DNA of 64,000 bases from NCBI GenBank assembly GCA_031178005.1, contig JAPSJV010000007.1, forward strand, positions 61,184 to 125,183. Direction: 5' to 3'. Positions 17,231 to 25,181 of the stretch are shown here, one piece after another. The notes under the pieces were generated by a model that was not told where the DNA came from, ran no database searches, and was given only the letters and a program-made list of their open reading frames with translations. Positions within the stretch are counted from its first letter, which is position 1. Every line of letters begins with the position of its first letter. Origin of the DNA: Pseudarthrobacter sp. GTDB taxonomy: Bacteria; Actinomycetota; Actinomycetes; Actinomycetales; Micrococcaceae. The translations under genes were made by a program, and so were the position numbers.

Positions 17231-17971
17231 ATGGGGGACAGGCCGGGGAAATCCGAAGGACGTCGAGATAGGTGGCCACACGGCACCGTCCCCCTTCCTG
17301 GCGGTACCGAAGTGATGCGGGGGTATCTCCGGCCCCGTATTCCCGAAAAGATTTACACTGATCCGGACGGCGCGAGAATCCACTACGGAAGCCGTTGGCC
17401 GGAATCCCCGCCTCAGGGCAGCTACAGCGTGAACAGTAACTTGGAACGGTTTGAGGGCCTTCACGCCATAGCCAGAGAGCTGATCCGTCACCTCTCCGCG
17501 CGATTCGAGACTGATATGGAAATCGGGTCAGAGTGCGCTGCAGACCTGATCCGGCCGCACCAACGAATATTGGATGCCGTCCGGCTGACTCCCCGCAACT
17601 CCCGCGCTGCCTCGTTGACCTTCGTTTTTACGGACTTTCCCGGCTTGGTGGTACACGCCGGTGCCCTTCATGACTTTCTGTTTCCGGTATGCGGGTGTGA
17701 TGCCTGTGACGACACGGCAGAGCGGCTTGGCGATGATCTGGAACAGCTCGTCTTCGGGGTGGCTGCCGGCGGCTACGCCGAACGTTATTCCGCAGATGCG
17801 GGCAATCTCCACTTCAGCCTTCATGCCGCGGATGGCTCGGGGGCAAGGAGCGGCACGCAGTTTGACGCCGGCCCGGTGGACGTGAAACGCCTCGAGCGGG
17901 CGGCCCGGACATTGCAGGCAGTGCCCGATGGATGGGAAGCCTGGACACTGGTGCCCGGGTTTCGGACTTAA
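17231..17971 (+). CDS. DUF6226-like protein
   Basis: A protein of up to 246 residues with no catalytic motif I can name. It resembles actinobacterial proteins annotated DUF6226, whose conserved part starts near RPRIPEKIYTDPDG, so the true start could be ATG 17315 (218 residues) instead of 17231. AGGA 7 bases before ATG 17231, overlapping the rnz stop, favours translational coupling and the longer form. It has a pair of cysteines in FPVCGCDACD at about residue 155, possibly metal-binding. The hairpin at 17976 follows the stop. Confidence 0.6.
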   Translation: MGDRPGKSEGRRDRWPHGTVPLPGGTEVMRGYLRPRIPEKIYTDPDGARIHYGSRWPESPPQGSYSVNSNLERFEGLHAIARELIRHLSARFETDMEIGSECAADLIRPHQRILDAVRLTPRNSRAASLTFVFTDFPGLVVHAGALHDFLFPVCGCDACDDTAERLGDDLEQLVFGVAAGGYAERYSADAGNLHFSLHAADGSGARSGTQFDAGPVDVKRLERAARTLQAVPDGWEAWTLVPGFRT

Positions 17972-17975
17972 AAAG

Positions 17976-18025
17976 ACCGGCCCCCGTCCTGTCCGCCAAA
18001 TGTGGCGGACGGAACGGGGACCGGT
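17976..18025. terminator. Bidirectional hairpin terminator
   Basis: ACCGG-CCCCGT plus GTCCGCCA on the left pairs with TGGCGGAC and ACGGGG-CCGGT on the right around a short AAT loop, with a few mismatches. It lies between the convergent DUF6226-like and NlpC/P60 genes and can serve both. Confidence 0.7.
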
Positions 18026-18043
18026 TCCTGGTTGCGTTAGAAC

Positions 18044-18871
18044 TTATGCAACGCGGACGAAGGATGCTCCACCGAGCCAGCTCATGGAGTGGACCTCGGT
18101 CTTGTAACCGTCGACGCCGCCGCTGACAACCATGCCGTCGCCGGCGTAGATGCCAACGTGGCCGGCGGTGATGACAAGGTCGCCGGGGGCCGGGGTGCCA
18201 ACAGGGGTGCCGTAGGCGTAGAAGCCGCCCGGGGCAATGTCCCCAACAGGGATGCCGACAGACTGCAGGGCCTTCTCTACCATTGCGGTGCAGTCCTGGG
18301 AGACGCCCAACTGGCTGTATGCCGAGGACAGCAGGGCCGCGCCGGTTCCGGAGCCAGTGGACGACATGGGGGTCAGGTTCACTGGGGACGCAGCCGGAGC
18401 GGGGGCCGGGGCGGCAGTTGCCACGGTTTCCACGGGTGCCGCTGCCGGTGCTGCTGCGCTGCCGGCGCCGGGGATCTGGATCTGGTCGCCGGGGTAGATG
18501 ACCGAGCTCATGCCCAGGCCGTTGGCTGCCAGGACATCATTCAGGCTGACACCGTAGGCGGCGGAGATCGCACCGAGGGTGTCACCGGAAACCACAGTGT
18601 GGACGTTGGCGGCTGCGGCGGGGGCCGAGGGGGCAGCCGCCGGTGCTGCAGCAGTGGCCTGAACAGAGCCGGATGCAGTGGAGTCCGGTCCGTGGACGCC
18701 TGCCTGGGCAGGGGCGCCGATGCCGAAGACGAGGCCGGAAGCCGCGGCAACGGCCAGGGCCGGACGGCCGACGGTCAGGGCGTGGGATTTAGCCGAGTAG
18801 CTCAGGCCGGCAAGGGCGACTGATCCGGCCGGGGTTGCGCGATGGCGGGCGGTGATTGCGTTTTTGGACAC
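18044..18871 (-). CDS. Secreted LysM - NlpC/P60 (C40) peptidoglycan endopeptidase
   Basis: A 275-residue secreted protein: hydrophobic signal segment at about 33-57 ending APAQAG, Ala/Pro-rich linker, LysM domain (about 89-134, HTVVSGDTLGAISAAYGV...YPGDQIQIP), second linker, and a C40 domain (about 178-275). The catalytic triad is visible as C194 (SQDCTAM), H238 (AGHVGIY) and H261. It cuts peptide stems of peptidoglycan. I chose GTG 18871, with GAGAGG about 10 bases upstream. The gene is preceded by a c-di-AMP riboswitch, as for many actinobacterial cell-wall hydrolases. Confidence 0.9.
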   Translation of the reverse strand: MSKNAITARHRATPAGSVALAGLSYSAKSHALTVGRPALAVAAASGLVFGIGAPAQAGVHGPDSTASGSVQATAAAPAAAPSAPAAAANVHTVVSGDTLGAISAAYGVSLNDVLAANGLGMSSVIYPGDQIQIPGAGSAAAPAAAPVETVATAAPAPAPAASPVNLTPMSSTGSGTGAALLSSAYSQLGVSQDCTAMVEKALQSVGIPVGDIAPGGFYAYGTPVGTPAPGDLVITAGHVGIYAGDGMVVSGGVDGYKTEVHSMSWLGGASFVRVA

Positions 18872-18884
18872 GGTTGATTGCCTC

Positions 18885-19060
18885 TCCCATGCCTGCGGGG
18901 TGAGCTGTCGGGTTCGGGTAGGAGATACCCGGCCGGTGCTCCCTGCTGAACAGAGCGCTACCGACTTAACCCCAAGGCCTCTGGTGAAGCCGTGGAAACT
19001 TGGTTCCCCCGTCCCTGCCACGATCAAGCGATGGGGTCCCGGGTCCAGCGGCAGGGCTCG
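18885..19060 (-). promoter_or_regulatory. c-di-AMP riboswitch (ydaO/yuaA class)
   Basis: The minus strand upstream of the NlpC/P60 gene contains the conserved ydaO blocks in order: GGGACGGGGGAACCAA (about 19017-19002), GGGGTTAAGTCGGTAGCGC (about 18973-18955), CCGGCCGGGTATCTCCTACC and CCGAACCCGACAGCTCACCCC (18917-18897), ending near the ribosome site. This riboswitch turns off cell-wall hydrolase genes when c-di-AMP binds. The 5' border is approximate. Together with the promoter it accounts for the 317 bases between the two divergent genes. Confidence 0.85.
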
Positions 19061-19188
19061 GCATACTGGCGGGAATGTCCCGAGTTGGGCGGGACACCCG
19101 TCGACGATACCTTCTCCTCCACCCATATGTCACATTACGATAACGGGCAGGGCCGGTTCGGCGAGTCGTGCAGGTAGGCTGGGGGACT

Positions 19189-20502
19189 ATGCCCCTTTCT
19201 GCGTCCAGAGTCAAAAGTCCCGTGATAGCGGGTCTCCTGGCGCTTGCCCTTGCGGGCACCCTTGCACTGCCGTCAGCCATGGCCGCGGACGATGCGCCGC
19301 CCAGTGGATACCCCAGTTGGCAGGACGTTGAAAAGGCCAAGCTGGATGAGGCGGCGAAGGCCACTGAAATCACCACCATCACAGGACTCCTGGACGGATT
19401 GCAGACCCAGTCCGAACAGCTTGGTGACGCAGCCGTCGCCTCTGCTGCCGAATACGCAGTAACGCAGGCCGCCCTGGACGCGGCCACCTCGAAGCTGGAC
19501 GTGATCACGGCGCAGTCTGCCCAGGCAAATGCCGAAGTTTCACGCTACAAAAAGGAGATCGGCGCCCTCGCGGCCGAATCGTACAAAACCGGCGGAACCA
19601 ACATGGGCTTTTTCGTTGCCCTGGATGCCGTCCAGACGGACAGTGTCCACGGTCTGAATCTGGTGCAGAAAGTGGGTGACAAAACGGCGGCACTCGTGGC
19701 AAGGTCTGCAGCAGCCGAGAAGGCCGCCAACGCCCAGGCCGGCCAGGAGCGCATAGCAAAGGCCGAACGCGAGCGCCTGAGCGCCGAAGCCAAGTCAACT
19801 CTGGAGGCCGCGCGGGCCGCCCAAGCCGCTGTGGCGTCGCACCTGGAGGAACAGCAGAAGCATGGCGCTGAACTGACCGCCCAGCTTGCCTCCCTGAAAG
19901 GCACCACGGCCACCGTTGAGTCTGAATTCCGCGACGGACAGGTGGCGCTTGCAGCCTACGAGTCAGCCCAGGCGGCGAAGCGGGCCGCTGCCGAGGAACA
20001 GGCCCGGCAGCAGGCCGCCGCTGCCGCCCGTGCCGCGGCCGAAGCGGCCAAGCGGCCCTCGGTCCAAGCACCTGCGAACCCGGCACCTCCCGCGCCGGTG
20101 GCACCTGCCCCGCCTGCCGCCGTCGTACCTTCCCCGCCTGTGGCTGTCACTCCGCCGCCTCCAGTGGTCCCCTCGGTGCCCGGCGGTGCCGTCAATGATC
20201 CTTCCGGTGCCAAGGCTTATGCATCCTCGAGGCTGGGATCTTTCGGTTGGGGGCAGGACCAGTTCCAGTGCCTCGTGAATCTGTGGACCAAGGAATCAAA
20301 CTGGCTGACCACTGCCACCAACCCCTATTCGGGTGCTTATGGGATTGCCCAGTCGCTGCCTGCGAGCAAGTACGCCAGCGCCGGCAGCGACTGGCTCAGC
20401 AACTACCGCACGCAGGTGGATTGGGGTCTGTCCTACATCCAGGACAGGTACGGCTCGCCCTGCGCGGCCTGGGCTCATTCCGTGGCAAAAAACTGGTACT
20501 GA
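19189..20502 (+). CDS. Secreted coiled-coil protein with C-terminal transglycosylase-like domain
   Basis: A 437-residue exported protein: signal peptide about 1-33 (ALALAGTLALPSAMA), a long Ala/Glu/Lys-rich coiled coil (about 45-285, like FtsX/NlpC-associated hydrolase partners), a Pro/Ala/Val-rich linker (about 285-340) and a C-terminal lysozyme-like domain of about 75 residues. That domain contains LWTKESNWLTTA (candidate catalytic Glu) and YGIAQSLPASKYAS, the pattern of actinobacterial transglycosylase/aggregation-factor C-termini. It probably remodels peptidoglycan outside the membrane. ATG 19189 follows a GGGGGA site. It is divergent from the NlpC/P60 gene. Confidence 0.8.
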   Translation: MPLSASRVKSPVIAGLLALALAGTLALPSAMAADDAPPSGYPSWQDVEKAKLDEAAKATEITTITGLLDGLQTQSEQLGDAAVASAAEYAVTQAALDAATSKLDVITAQSAQANAEVSRYKKEIGALAAESYKTGGTNMGFFVALDAVQTDSVHGLNLVQKVGDKTAALVARSAAAEKAANAQAGQERIAKAERERLSAEAKSTLEAARAAQAAVASHLEEQQKHGAELTAQLASLKGTTATVESEFRDGQVALAAYESAQAAKRAAAEEQARQQAAAAARAAAEAAKRPSVQAPANPAPPAPVAPAPPAAVVPSPPVAVTPPPPVVPSVPGGAVNDPSGAKAYASSRLGSFGWGQDQFQCLVNLWTKESNWLTTATNPYSGAYGIAQSLPASKYASAGSDWLSNYRTQVDWGLSYIQDRYGSPCAAWAHSVAKNWY

Positions 20503-20518
20503 TGTGGTCCCTGCCGGG

Positions 20519-21037
20519 ATGGGGCTGGTTGAGCAGGCAGCCCAATTTATCGATCACACCCTGCAGAATGAAGGCGTCTGGTACCGGGCTGACGACGTCG
20601 AGTCCCGGCTGGGCGGCTCACTGGCCTCCTATGGTTCTTCCATCGGTGCGGTCCGCGGCACTGTCCGCGATGCGCTGAACAAGTTCAGGGAACTGGACCA
20701 TGACGCCGTCGCCATGCTGGCTTCCGCGCTGTGGGGCCGGCCGCGGCCCGGCAGCAGGCCGGTGTTCGAGAGGAGGCTGGCCGCCGTCGTACTCCTGCAA
20801 TCGCGGGTGGGACTGTTGGGCCATTCCGACCTCACCAGGATCGAGGGCTTCCTGCGCTCAGCGGAAACCGCCGAGCTGGCCACGCCCCTGGTGCAGGATG
20901 TTGTGGTTCCGCTGCTCAACAGACTGGACGGCCGCAGCCGGCACAAGGCCGGCGCCGTGATTGACCGTTGGCGCCAGGATCCGGACCCGCAGTTGCGCCA
21001 CGCTGCCGCCGTGGCTCGTGCTGTGGATCCGGATTGA
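20519..21037 (+). CDS. AlkD-like HEAT-repeat protein, C-terminally short
   Basis: A protein of about 172 residues that resembles the first part of the DNA alkylation repair (AlkD) family: LDHDAVAMLASALWGRP followed by RRLAAVVLLQSR, then helical repeats. AlkD glycosylases are about 230 residues; the last helices, including the region with RKAIGWALRE-type sequence, are absent, as the frame stops after ARAVDPD. The start is uncertain: ATG 20519 has no clear ribosome site, and GTG 20504 lies 1 base after the previous stop. It may be a family variant or a truncated gene. Confidence 0.55.
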   Translation: MGLVEQAAQFIDHTLQNEGVWYRADDVESRLGGSLASYGSSIGAVRGTVRDALNKFRELDHDAVAMLASALWGRPRPGSRPVFERRLAAVVLLQSRVGLLGHSDLTRIEGFLRSAETAELATPLVQDVVVPLLNRLDGRSRHKAGAVIDRWRQDPDPQLRHAAAVARAVDPD

Positions 21038-21041
21038 GCCC

Positions 21042-21935
21042 CTACGGAGTGGGATTGCCACCGTTGACGTTGAGCGTTTCACCAACCACGTAGCTTGACT
21101 CCGCTGACGCCAGGAAGACGTACGCGGGAGCCAGCTCGGCCGGTTGCCCGGCACGGCCCAGGGGAGTGGACTTGCCAAAATCGGGCAGCTTCTCCTTCGG
21201 CTGGCCGCTGCTGACCTGCAGCGGCGTCCAGATGGGGCCCGGCGCCACGGCGTTCACGCGGATCCCCTTCGGCGCCAGCTGTTGGGCCAGTCCCTTGGTG
21301 AAGTTGTTGATGCTGGCCTTGGTGGTTGCATAATCCAGCAGTGTCGGCGAGGGGTTGTAGGCCTGGATAGAGGTGGTGTTGATGATGGTCGAGCCCGCCG
21401 GCATGTGTTTGACGGCTTCCTTGGTCAACCAGAACATCGCATAGACGTTGGTCTTCATGGTGTGGTCGAACTGCTCGTCCGTGATGCCCCCGAGCTCCTC
21501 CTGGGCCACCTGCTTCCCCGCATTGTTGACCAGGATGTCCACCCCGCCCAGGACCGCAACTGCGGTGTCAACCAACTCGCGGCACGTATCGGAGTCTTTC
21601 AGGTCGCCTGGCACCTTGACGGCCTTCCGGCCCGCTGCCTCGATGATCCCGGCGATTCGTGAGGCATCCTCCTCTTCCTCGGGAAGATAGGAGAGGACGA
21701 CGTCGGCGCCTTCCCTTGCGAAGGCAATGGCTGCGGCGGCGCCAATCCCTGAGTCGGCACCGGTGACGATCGCCTTCCGGCCCTCCAGCCTTCCGGTGCC
21801 ATGGTAGGTCTCTTCGCCGTGATCCGCCTTGGGCATCAACTCGGCGTCCAGGCCCGGTTCCGGTTGGTGCTGCTTGGGTGGCGAGACCTCAGGGTAGGCG
21901 GTCACTGGGTTCCGGAAAGTGTACTGGTCCGTCAT
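21042..21935 (-). CDS. General-stress-type SDR oxidoreductase (YghA/YdaD-like)
   Basis: A 297-residue long-form SDR with an N-terminal extension (FRNPVTAYPEVSPPKQHQPEPGLD) shared by YghA/YdaD stress dehydrogenases. The cofactor site is TGADSGIGAA at about 69-78 and the catalytic YATTKAS at about 215. The substrate is unknown. I chose ATG 21935 with AGAGGAG upstream. The start is 45 bases from a 14-bp palindrome at 21980-21993. It faces a divergent Nudix gene. Related genes in other bacteria belong to general or osmotic stress regulons; here regulation is not proved. Confidence 0.85.
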   Translation of the reverse strand: MTDQYTFRNPVTAYPEVSPPKQHQPEPGLDAELMPKADHGEETYHGTGRLEGRKAIVTGADSGIGAAAAIAFAREGADVVLSYLPEEEEDASRIAGIIEAAGRKAVKVPGDLKDSDTCRELVDTAVAVLGGVDILVNNAGKQVAQEELGGITDEQFDHTMKTNVYAMFWLTKEAVKHMPAGSTIINTTSIQAYNPSPTLLDYATTKASINNFTKGLAQQLAPKGIRVNAVAPGPIWTPLQVSSGQPKEKLPDFGKSTPLGRAGQPAELAPAYVFLASAESSYVVGETLNVNGGNPTP

Positions 21936-21979
21936 GGTCGCTCCTCTTGGGTCAATGAACATCGGCACTACTGAAGATG

Positions 21980-21993
21980 CTAAGCATGCTTAG
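21980..21993. promoter_or_regulatory. 14-bp perfect palindrome in the divergent SDR/Nudix promoter region
   Basis: CTAAGCATGCTTAG is a perfect palindrome, 45 bases before the SDR start and 77 bases before the Nudix start. It is a candidate operator or stress-promoter element; the binding factor is unknown. Confidence 0.45.
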
Positions 21994-22069
21994 GTTTATA
22001 GCCTAGGGGTGGTGGATGGAATATGCCAAGTAGGCGCCGCTACAGGCCGATGGCTGTCAGACTTGGGGT

Positions 22070-22627
22070 ATGACTCATGAAGCACCCGCGACCCGGGAAG
22101 TGCGCTCTGCCGCGGCCCGTCGGGATGAGGCACTGTCACCGCAGGCCCCGTCCAGCATCAGGAATAAGCCGCGGGACGCCGGAGACGCCTGGGTGGACGG
22201 GGACCATGGCAGGTTCTGGGGCCGTTTCGGGGCAGCCGGTGTCCTGGCCTACGATCCGGCAAGAGGGGTGCTGCTGCAGCACCGTGCGGTGTGGAGCCAC
22301 AACGGCGGAACCTGGGGCCTTCCGGGAGGAGCGCTGCACCAGGATGAGGATGCCGTGTCCGGTGCCCTCCGGGAAGCCTCGGAGGAAGCAGCGGTCCCTG
22401 CGGAAGGAATTGAAGTTCTGTTCACCTCAGTGCTGGATCTGGGCTATTGGTCCTACAGCACCGTTGTGGTGAAGGTTATAGAACCCTTCGAACCCGTCAT
22501 CAGCGATCCGGAGAGCATTGAGCTGCGCTGGGTTCCGGTTGCCGACGTGGCAGCGATGGACCTGCACCCCGGCTTCGCCGCGTCCTGGGCAGCGCTGAGC
22601 GCCAAAATGCAGGCGCTGGCCGGCTAG
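22070..22627 (+). CDS. Nudix hydrolase
   Basis: A 185-residue Nudix protein. The Nudix box is present at about residues 86-108 (GGALHQDEDAVSGALREASEEAAV) but its final Gly is replaced by Ala. The preceding RFWGRFGAAGVLAYDPARGVLLQHRA is the usual strand-turn-strand. The first 45 residues are charged and poorly conserved. The substrate is unknown. Its stop codon shares the sequence CTAG (22624-22627) with the stop of the convergent EEP gene, so the two genes overlap by 4 bases. Confidence 0.85.
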   Translation: MTHEAPATREVRSAAARRDEALSPQAPSSIRNKPRDAGDAWVDGDHGRFWGRFGAAGVLAYDPARGVLLQHRAVWSHNGGTWGLPGGALHQDEDAVSGALREASEEAAVPAEGIEVLFTSVLDLGYWSYSTVVVKVIEPFEPVISDPESIELRWVPVADVAAMDLHPGFAASWAALSAKMQALAG

Positions 22628-23295
22628 TAGCCGTATTCGGCGGTGACCAGGATGGGCAGGTGGTCCGATTTTCCGCGCGGCATGGTCTGGACGCTGGTGA
22701 TGTTCAGCCCCAGCGACGTGGCAAAGTCGAAGTGTCCCTTGAAGAACTTGTAGCGGGTGTAGGTGCGCTTGTCGCTCAGGGACAAGGCGTAGCCGGAGTT
22801 TTCCATGTGGGTATGCAGCTTCTTGGTGAAGAACGGATAGTTGAAGTCGCCTACCATCAGCGTCATCAGTCCGGTGCCCATCGTGAGCAGTTCGGCGTGG
22901 GCGGCGTGGATCTGCTTGCGGCGGAGCGAGTTTGACGCCGTGAGGGGTGCGGCGTGGAATGAGCCGATAACAAGGTGGTGGTCGGTCTCGTTATCCACTA
23001 CACGGGTGCCGATGAGCCGCTCGTGGGCCGGTGCAAGGACCCTGTCATGGAACGACTTATGCAAGGCAAACGACTGCGTGCTTACCGCGGTGAAGCGGTC
23101 CTCGCGGTAGTAGATGGCGAGCCCCAGGCGATTGGTTTTTGTGGTGTCCGCCAACCGTAACGGGCCGATTGTGACCGGCAGGTCCTTGGAATCGCACTCC
23201 TGCAGGCACATGGCGTCAACGCCGAATTCCGTAGCCAGGTGCTGTAGTTCGCCGCTGGCCTTGTGCTTGCGGAGGTTGTAGCTGATGACTCGCAT
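22624..23295 (-). CDS. Endonuclease/exonuclease/phosphatase (EEP) family protein
   Basis: A 223-residue EEP-fold protein. Family motifs are in order: MRVISYNLRKHK at the N-terminus (Asn), CLQECD at about 31-36 (metal-binding Glu), GSFHAAP at about 112, MVGDFNYP at about 147 (Asp-x-Asn) and the terminal SDHLPILV (catalytic Asp-His). The substrate may be nucleic acid, phosphoinositide or phosphodiester and cannot be read. ATG 23295 fits the family start and follows GGAGGAAG. It is divergent from the thioesterase-like gene and converges on the Nudix gene with shared stop bases. Confidence 0.85.
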   Translation of the reverse strand: MRVISYNLRKHKASGELQHLATEFGVDAMCLQECDSKDLPVTIGPLRLADTTKTNRLGLAIYYREDRFTAVSTQSFALHKSFHDRVLAPAHERLIGTRVVDNETDHHLVIGSFHAAPLTASNSLRRKQIHAAHAELLTMGTGLMTLMVGDFNYPFFTKKLHTHMENSGYALSLSDKRTYTRYKFFKGHFDFATSLGLNITSVQTMPRGKSDHLPILVTAEYGY

Positions 23296-23398
23296 AAGAA
23301 CCCACTTCCTCCAGGGTTGATGGCACGGACAGGGAATGAGTCTACCCATACAGACTGTCCGCGGGTTTCAGCCGGCACGGCACTTTCAAGGCGATAAG

Positions 23399-24247
23399 GT
23401 GAATTCCAGATTGCTGGTGCCATCCGAAAGGGCTACTGAGTTGACTGCTGATTTGCCGGACCTCGCTGAGGGCGACTACTACTACTACAAGTCCCTCGGC
23501 GCCGGACGCTACCGTTCCACCATCCACGCCCAGGGTGCCTGGAATGACCACGAGCAACACATGGCACCGGCCTCTGGCATCATGGCCCACGCTCTGGAGA
23601 ACTTCCAGCCGCGTCCTGAACTGCGTATGGCCCGGCTCAGCTACGAAATCCTGGGCCTGATTCCCGGCGGCGAATTCGAAGTCACCACCACCATGCTCCG
23701 TCCTGGAAAAACCATTGAACTGGTCCAGGCCGAACTGACCGCCAACGGGCGCACTGCCATCCGTGCCAGCGCCTGGCGGATGCTGACGTCGGACACGTCG
23801 GAGGTGGCCGCCGTCGAAGATTCCCCGATCCCGGGCCCGAACGACTGCAAACCCTTCGACGCCGTGTCCGTCTGGCCGGGAGGCTACATCCGTTCCCTGG
23901 ATTTCAGGGTGGCAGATGGCCATCGACCGGGTTCAGGTGCGGTCTGGCTCGCCACGCCCTATGCGTTGACAGATGCAGGATCGCCCAGCGAGATGGCCCG
24001 GCTCGTGGGGCTGGTGGACACCGCCAACGGTATTGCCGCCCGGGTGCCGCCTGGCAGGGACAGCTACGCCTTTCCCAACCTGGACCTGCAAATCCACATG
24101 TACCGCAAGCCCGCCGGGGAGTGGCTGGGACTTGAAAACAAGGTGTCATTCGGCGGTGACGGCATCGGGCTGACCTCTACGGTGCTGCACGACCTCCAGG
24201 GTCCCTTCGGCCGTGCCGAACAGATCCTTACCCTGCGCCGGAGCTGA
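23399..24247 (+). CDS. Thioesterase-family (double hot-dog) protein
   Basis: A 282-residue protein of the acyl-CoA thioesterase family (TesB-like double hot-dog). HEQHMAPASGIMAHALE at about residues 56-72 resembles the N-terminal hot-dog helix, and the second half carries SLDFRVADGHRPGSGAVWLATPYAL. It probably hydrolyses an acyl-CoA, but the catalytic Asp/Gln/Thr set is not certain by eye. I chose GTG 23399 because AAGGCGA precedes it at a good distance; ATG 23336 lies within the upstream promoter region. Six bases separate it from the lipoate-ligase-like gene, so the two are one operon. Confidence 0.75.
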   Translation: MNSRLLVPSERATELTADLPDLAEGDYYYYKSLGAGRYRSTIHAQGAWNDHEQHMAPASGIMAHALENFQPRPELRMARLSYEILGLIPGGEFEVTTTMLRPGKTIELVQAELTANGRTAIRASAWRMLTSDTSEVAAVEDSPIPGPNDCKPFDAVSVWPGGYIRSLDFRVADGHRPGSGAVWLATPYALTDAGSPSEMARLVGLVDTANGIAARVPPGRDSYAFPNLDLQIHMYRKPAGEWLGLENKVSFGGDGIGLTSTVLHDLQGPFGRAEQILTLRRS

Positions 24248-24253
24248 CCACCC

Positions 24254-24997
24254 GTGACTGTTATTGAGCCTGAACGGCACGCCGGGACACCTTCGGTGCT
24301 GAACGTCGTGATGCAGGAAAAATCCCTTGGCGCGGCGGCTGACCTGGACCATGCGCTGGAGCTGCTGGCCATGGCCAAAGCCGGCCGGATCGGTCCCACC
24401 CTCCGGCTTTACCGCCCGGAGCCCACGGTGGCCTTCGGCCAGCGGGATGCCAAGCTGCAGGGCTTCGAAGCAGCCGCGCAGGCCTGCCGGCGGCTGGGGT
24501 TTGAGCCGCTGGTGCGCAAGGCCGGCGGCAGGGCTGCCGCTTACCATCGGGGCACCTTGGTGGTGGACCATATTGAACCGGCTGCCGACGCCATCGCTGC
24601 CGTAAAAACGCGTTTTGGCTTGTTTGGCGGGCTGCTGGCGGGCGCACTGCAGAGCGCCGGGGTGGACGCGGCTGTTGGAGAAATCCCCGGGGAGTACTGC
24701 CCGGGGGAATTCAGCGTACACGGCGTCGACCCGGCAGACTCCGGGCACCGGATCAAGCTGATCGGCACCGCGCAGCGGGTGGTGGCGGGAGCCTGGCTGT
24801 TCAGCTCCGTCATTGTGGTGGAGGACTCGGGTCCCATCCGGAACGTGCTGACCGAAAGCTACGCCGCGCTGGGCCTGGACTGGGATCCGGCTACGGCAGG
24901 TGCAGCCAATGACCTGGTTCCGGGAGTCACCGTGGACGCTGTTGAACAGGCCGTCATTGCTGCCTATGCGGTCCACTCACGGCTGGAATTCGGCTAA
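24254..24997 (+). CDS. Lipoate/biotin protein ligase (LplA/BPL) family protein
   Basis: A 247-residue single catalytic domain of the biotin/lipoate ligase fold. Recognisable segments are TLRLYRPEPTVAFGQRD near residue 50, RKAGGRAAAYHRGTL at about 88 (the family RxxGGGxxxH motif with substitutions) and HRIKLIGTAQRV at about 167 containing the lysine that binds the acyl-adenylate. It lacks the LplA accessory C-terminal domain. It may attach lipoate or octanoate, or act as an amidotransferase. GTG start, coupled to the thioesterase gene. A perfect 21-bp hairpin ends the operon 77 bases later. Confidence 0.75.
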   Translation: MTVIEPERHAGTPSVLNVVMQEKSLGAAADLDHALELLAMAKAGRIGPTLRLYRPEPTVAFGQRDAKLQGFEAAAQACRRLGFEPLVRKAGGRAAAYHRGTLVVDHIEPAADAIAAVKTRFGLFGGLLAGALQSAGVDAAVGEIPGEYCPGEFSVHGVDPADSGHRIKLIGTAQRVVAGAWLFSSVIVVEDSGPIRNVLTESYAALGLDWDPATAGAANDLVPGVTVDAVEQAVIAAYAVHSRLEFG

Positions 24998-25074
24998 ACC
25001 GGCCGGCCGGCTATCGGTGACCACGGGCCCCGGCCCGGTATATTCCGCAGACGGCCCGCGGGTTCCGGGTGACG

Positions 25075-25120
25075 GAACGCAGGCCAGGGCCGGGTGAATA
25101 CCCGGCCCTGGCCTGCGTTC
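25075..25120. terminator. Perfect 21-bp hairpin between convergent genes
   Basis: Positions 25075-25095 and 25100-25120 are perfect reverse complements with a GAAT loop, giving a bidirectional hairpin between the lipoate-ligase-like gene and mycoredoxin. There is no T tract after either arm, a recurring feature in this window. Confidence 0.75.
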
Positions 25121-25181
25121 ACACAACATCTGTCTGCACACAACCCGACGGCGGCGCTGCCGCCGGCTTAAGCTCTTGCTG

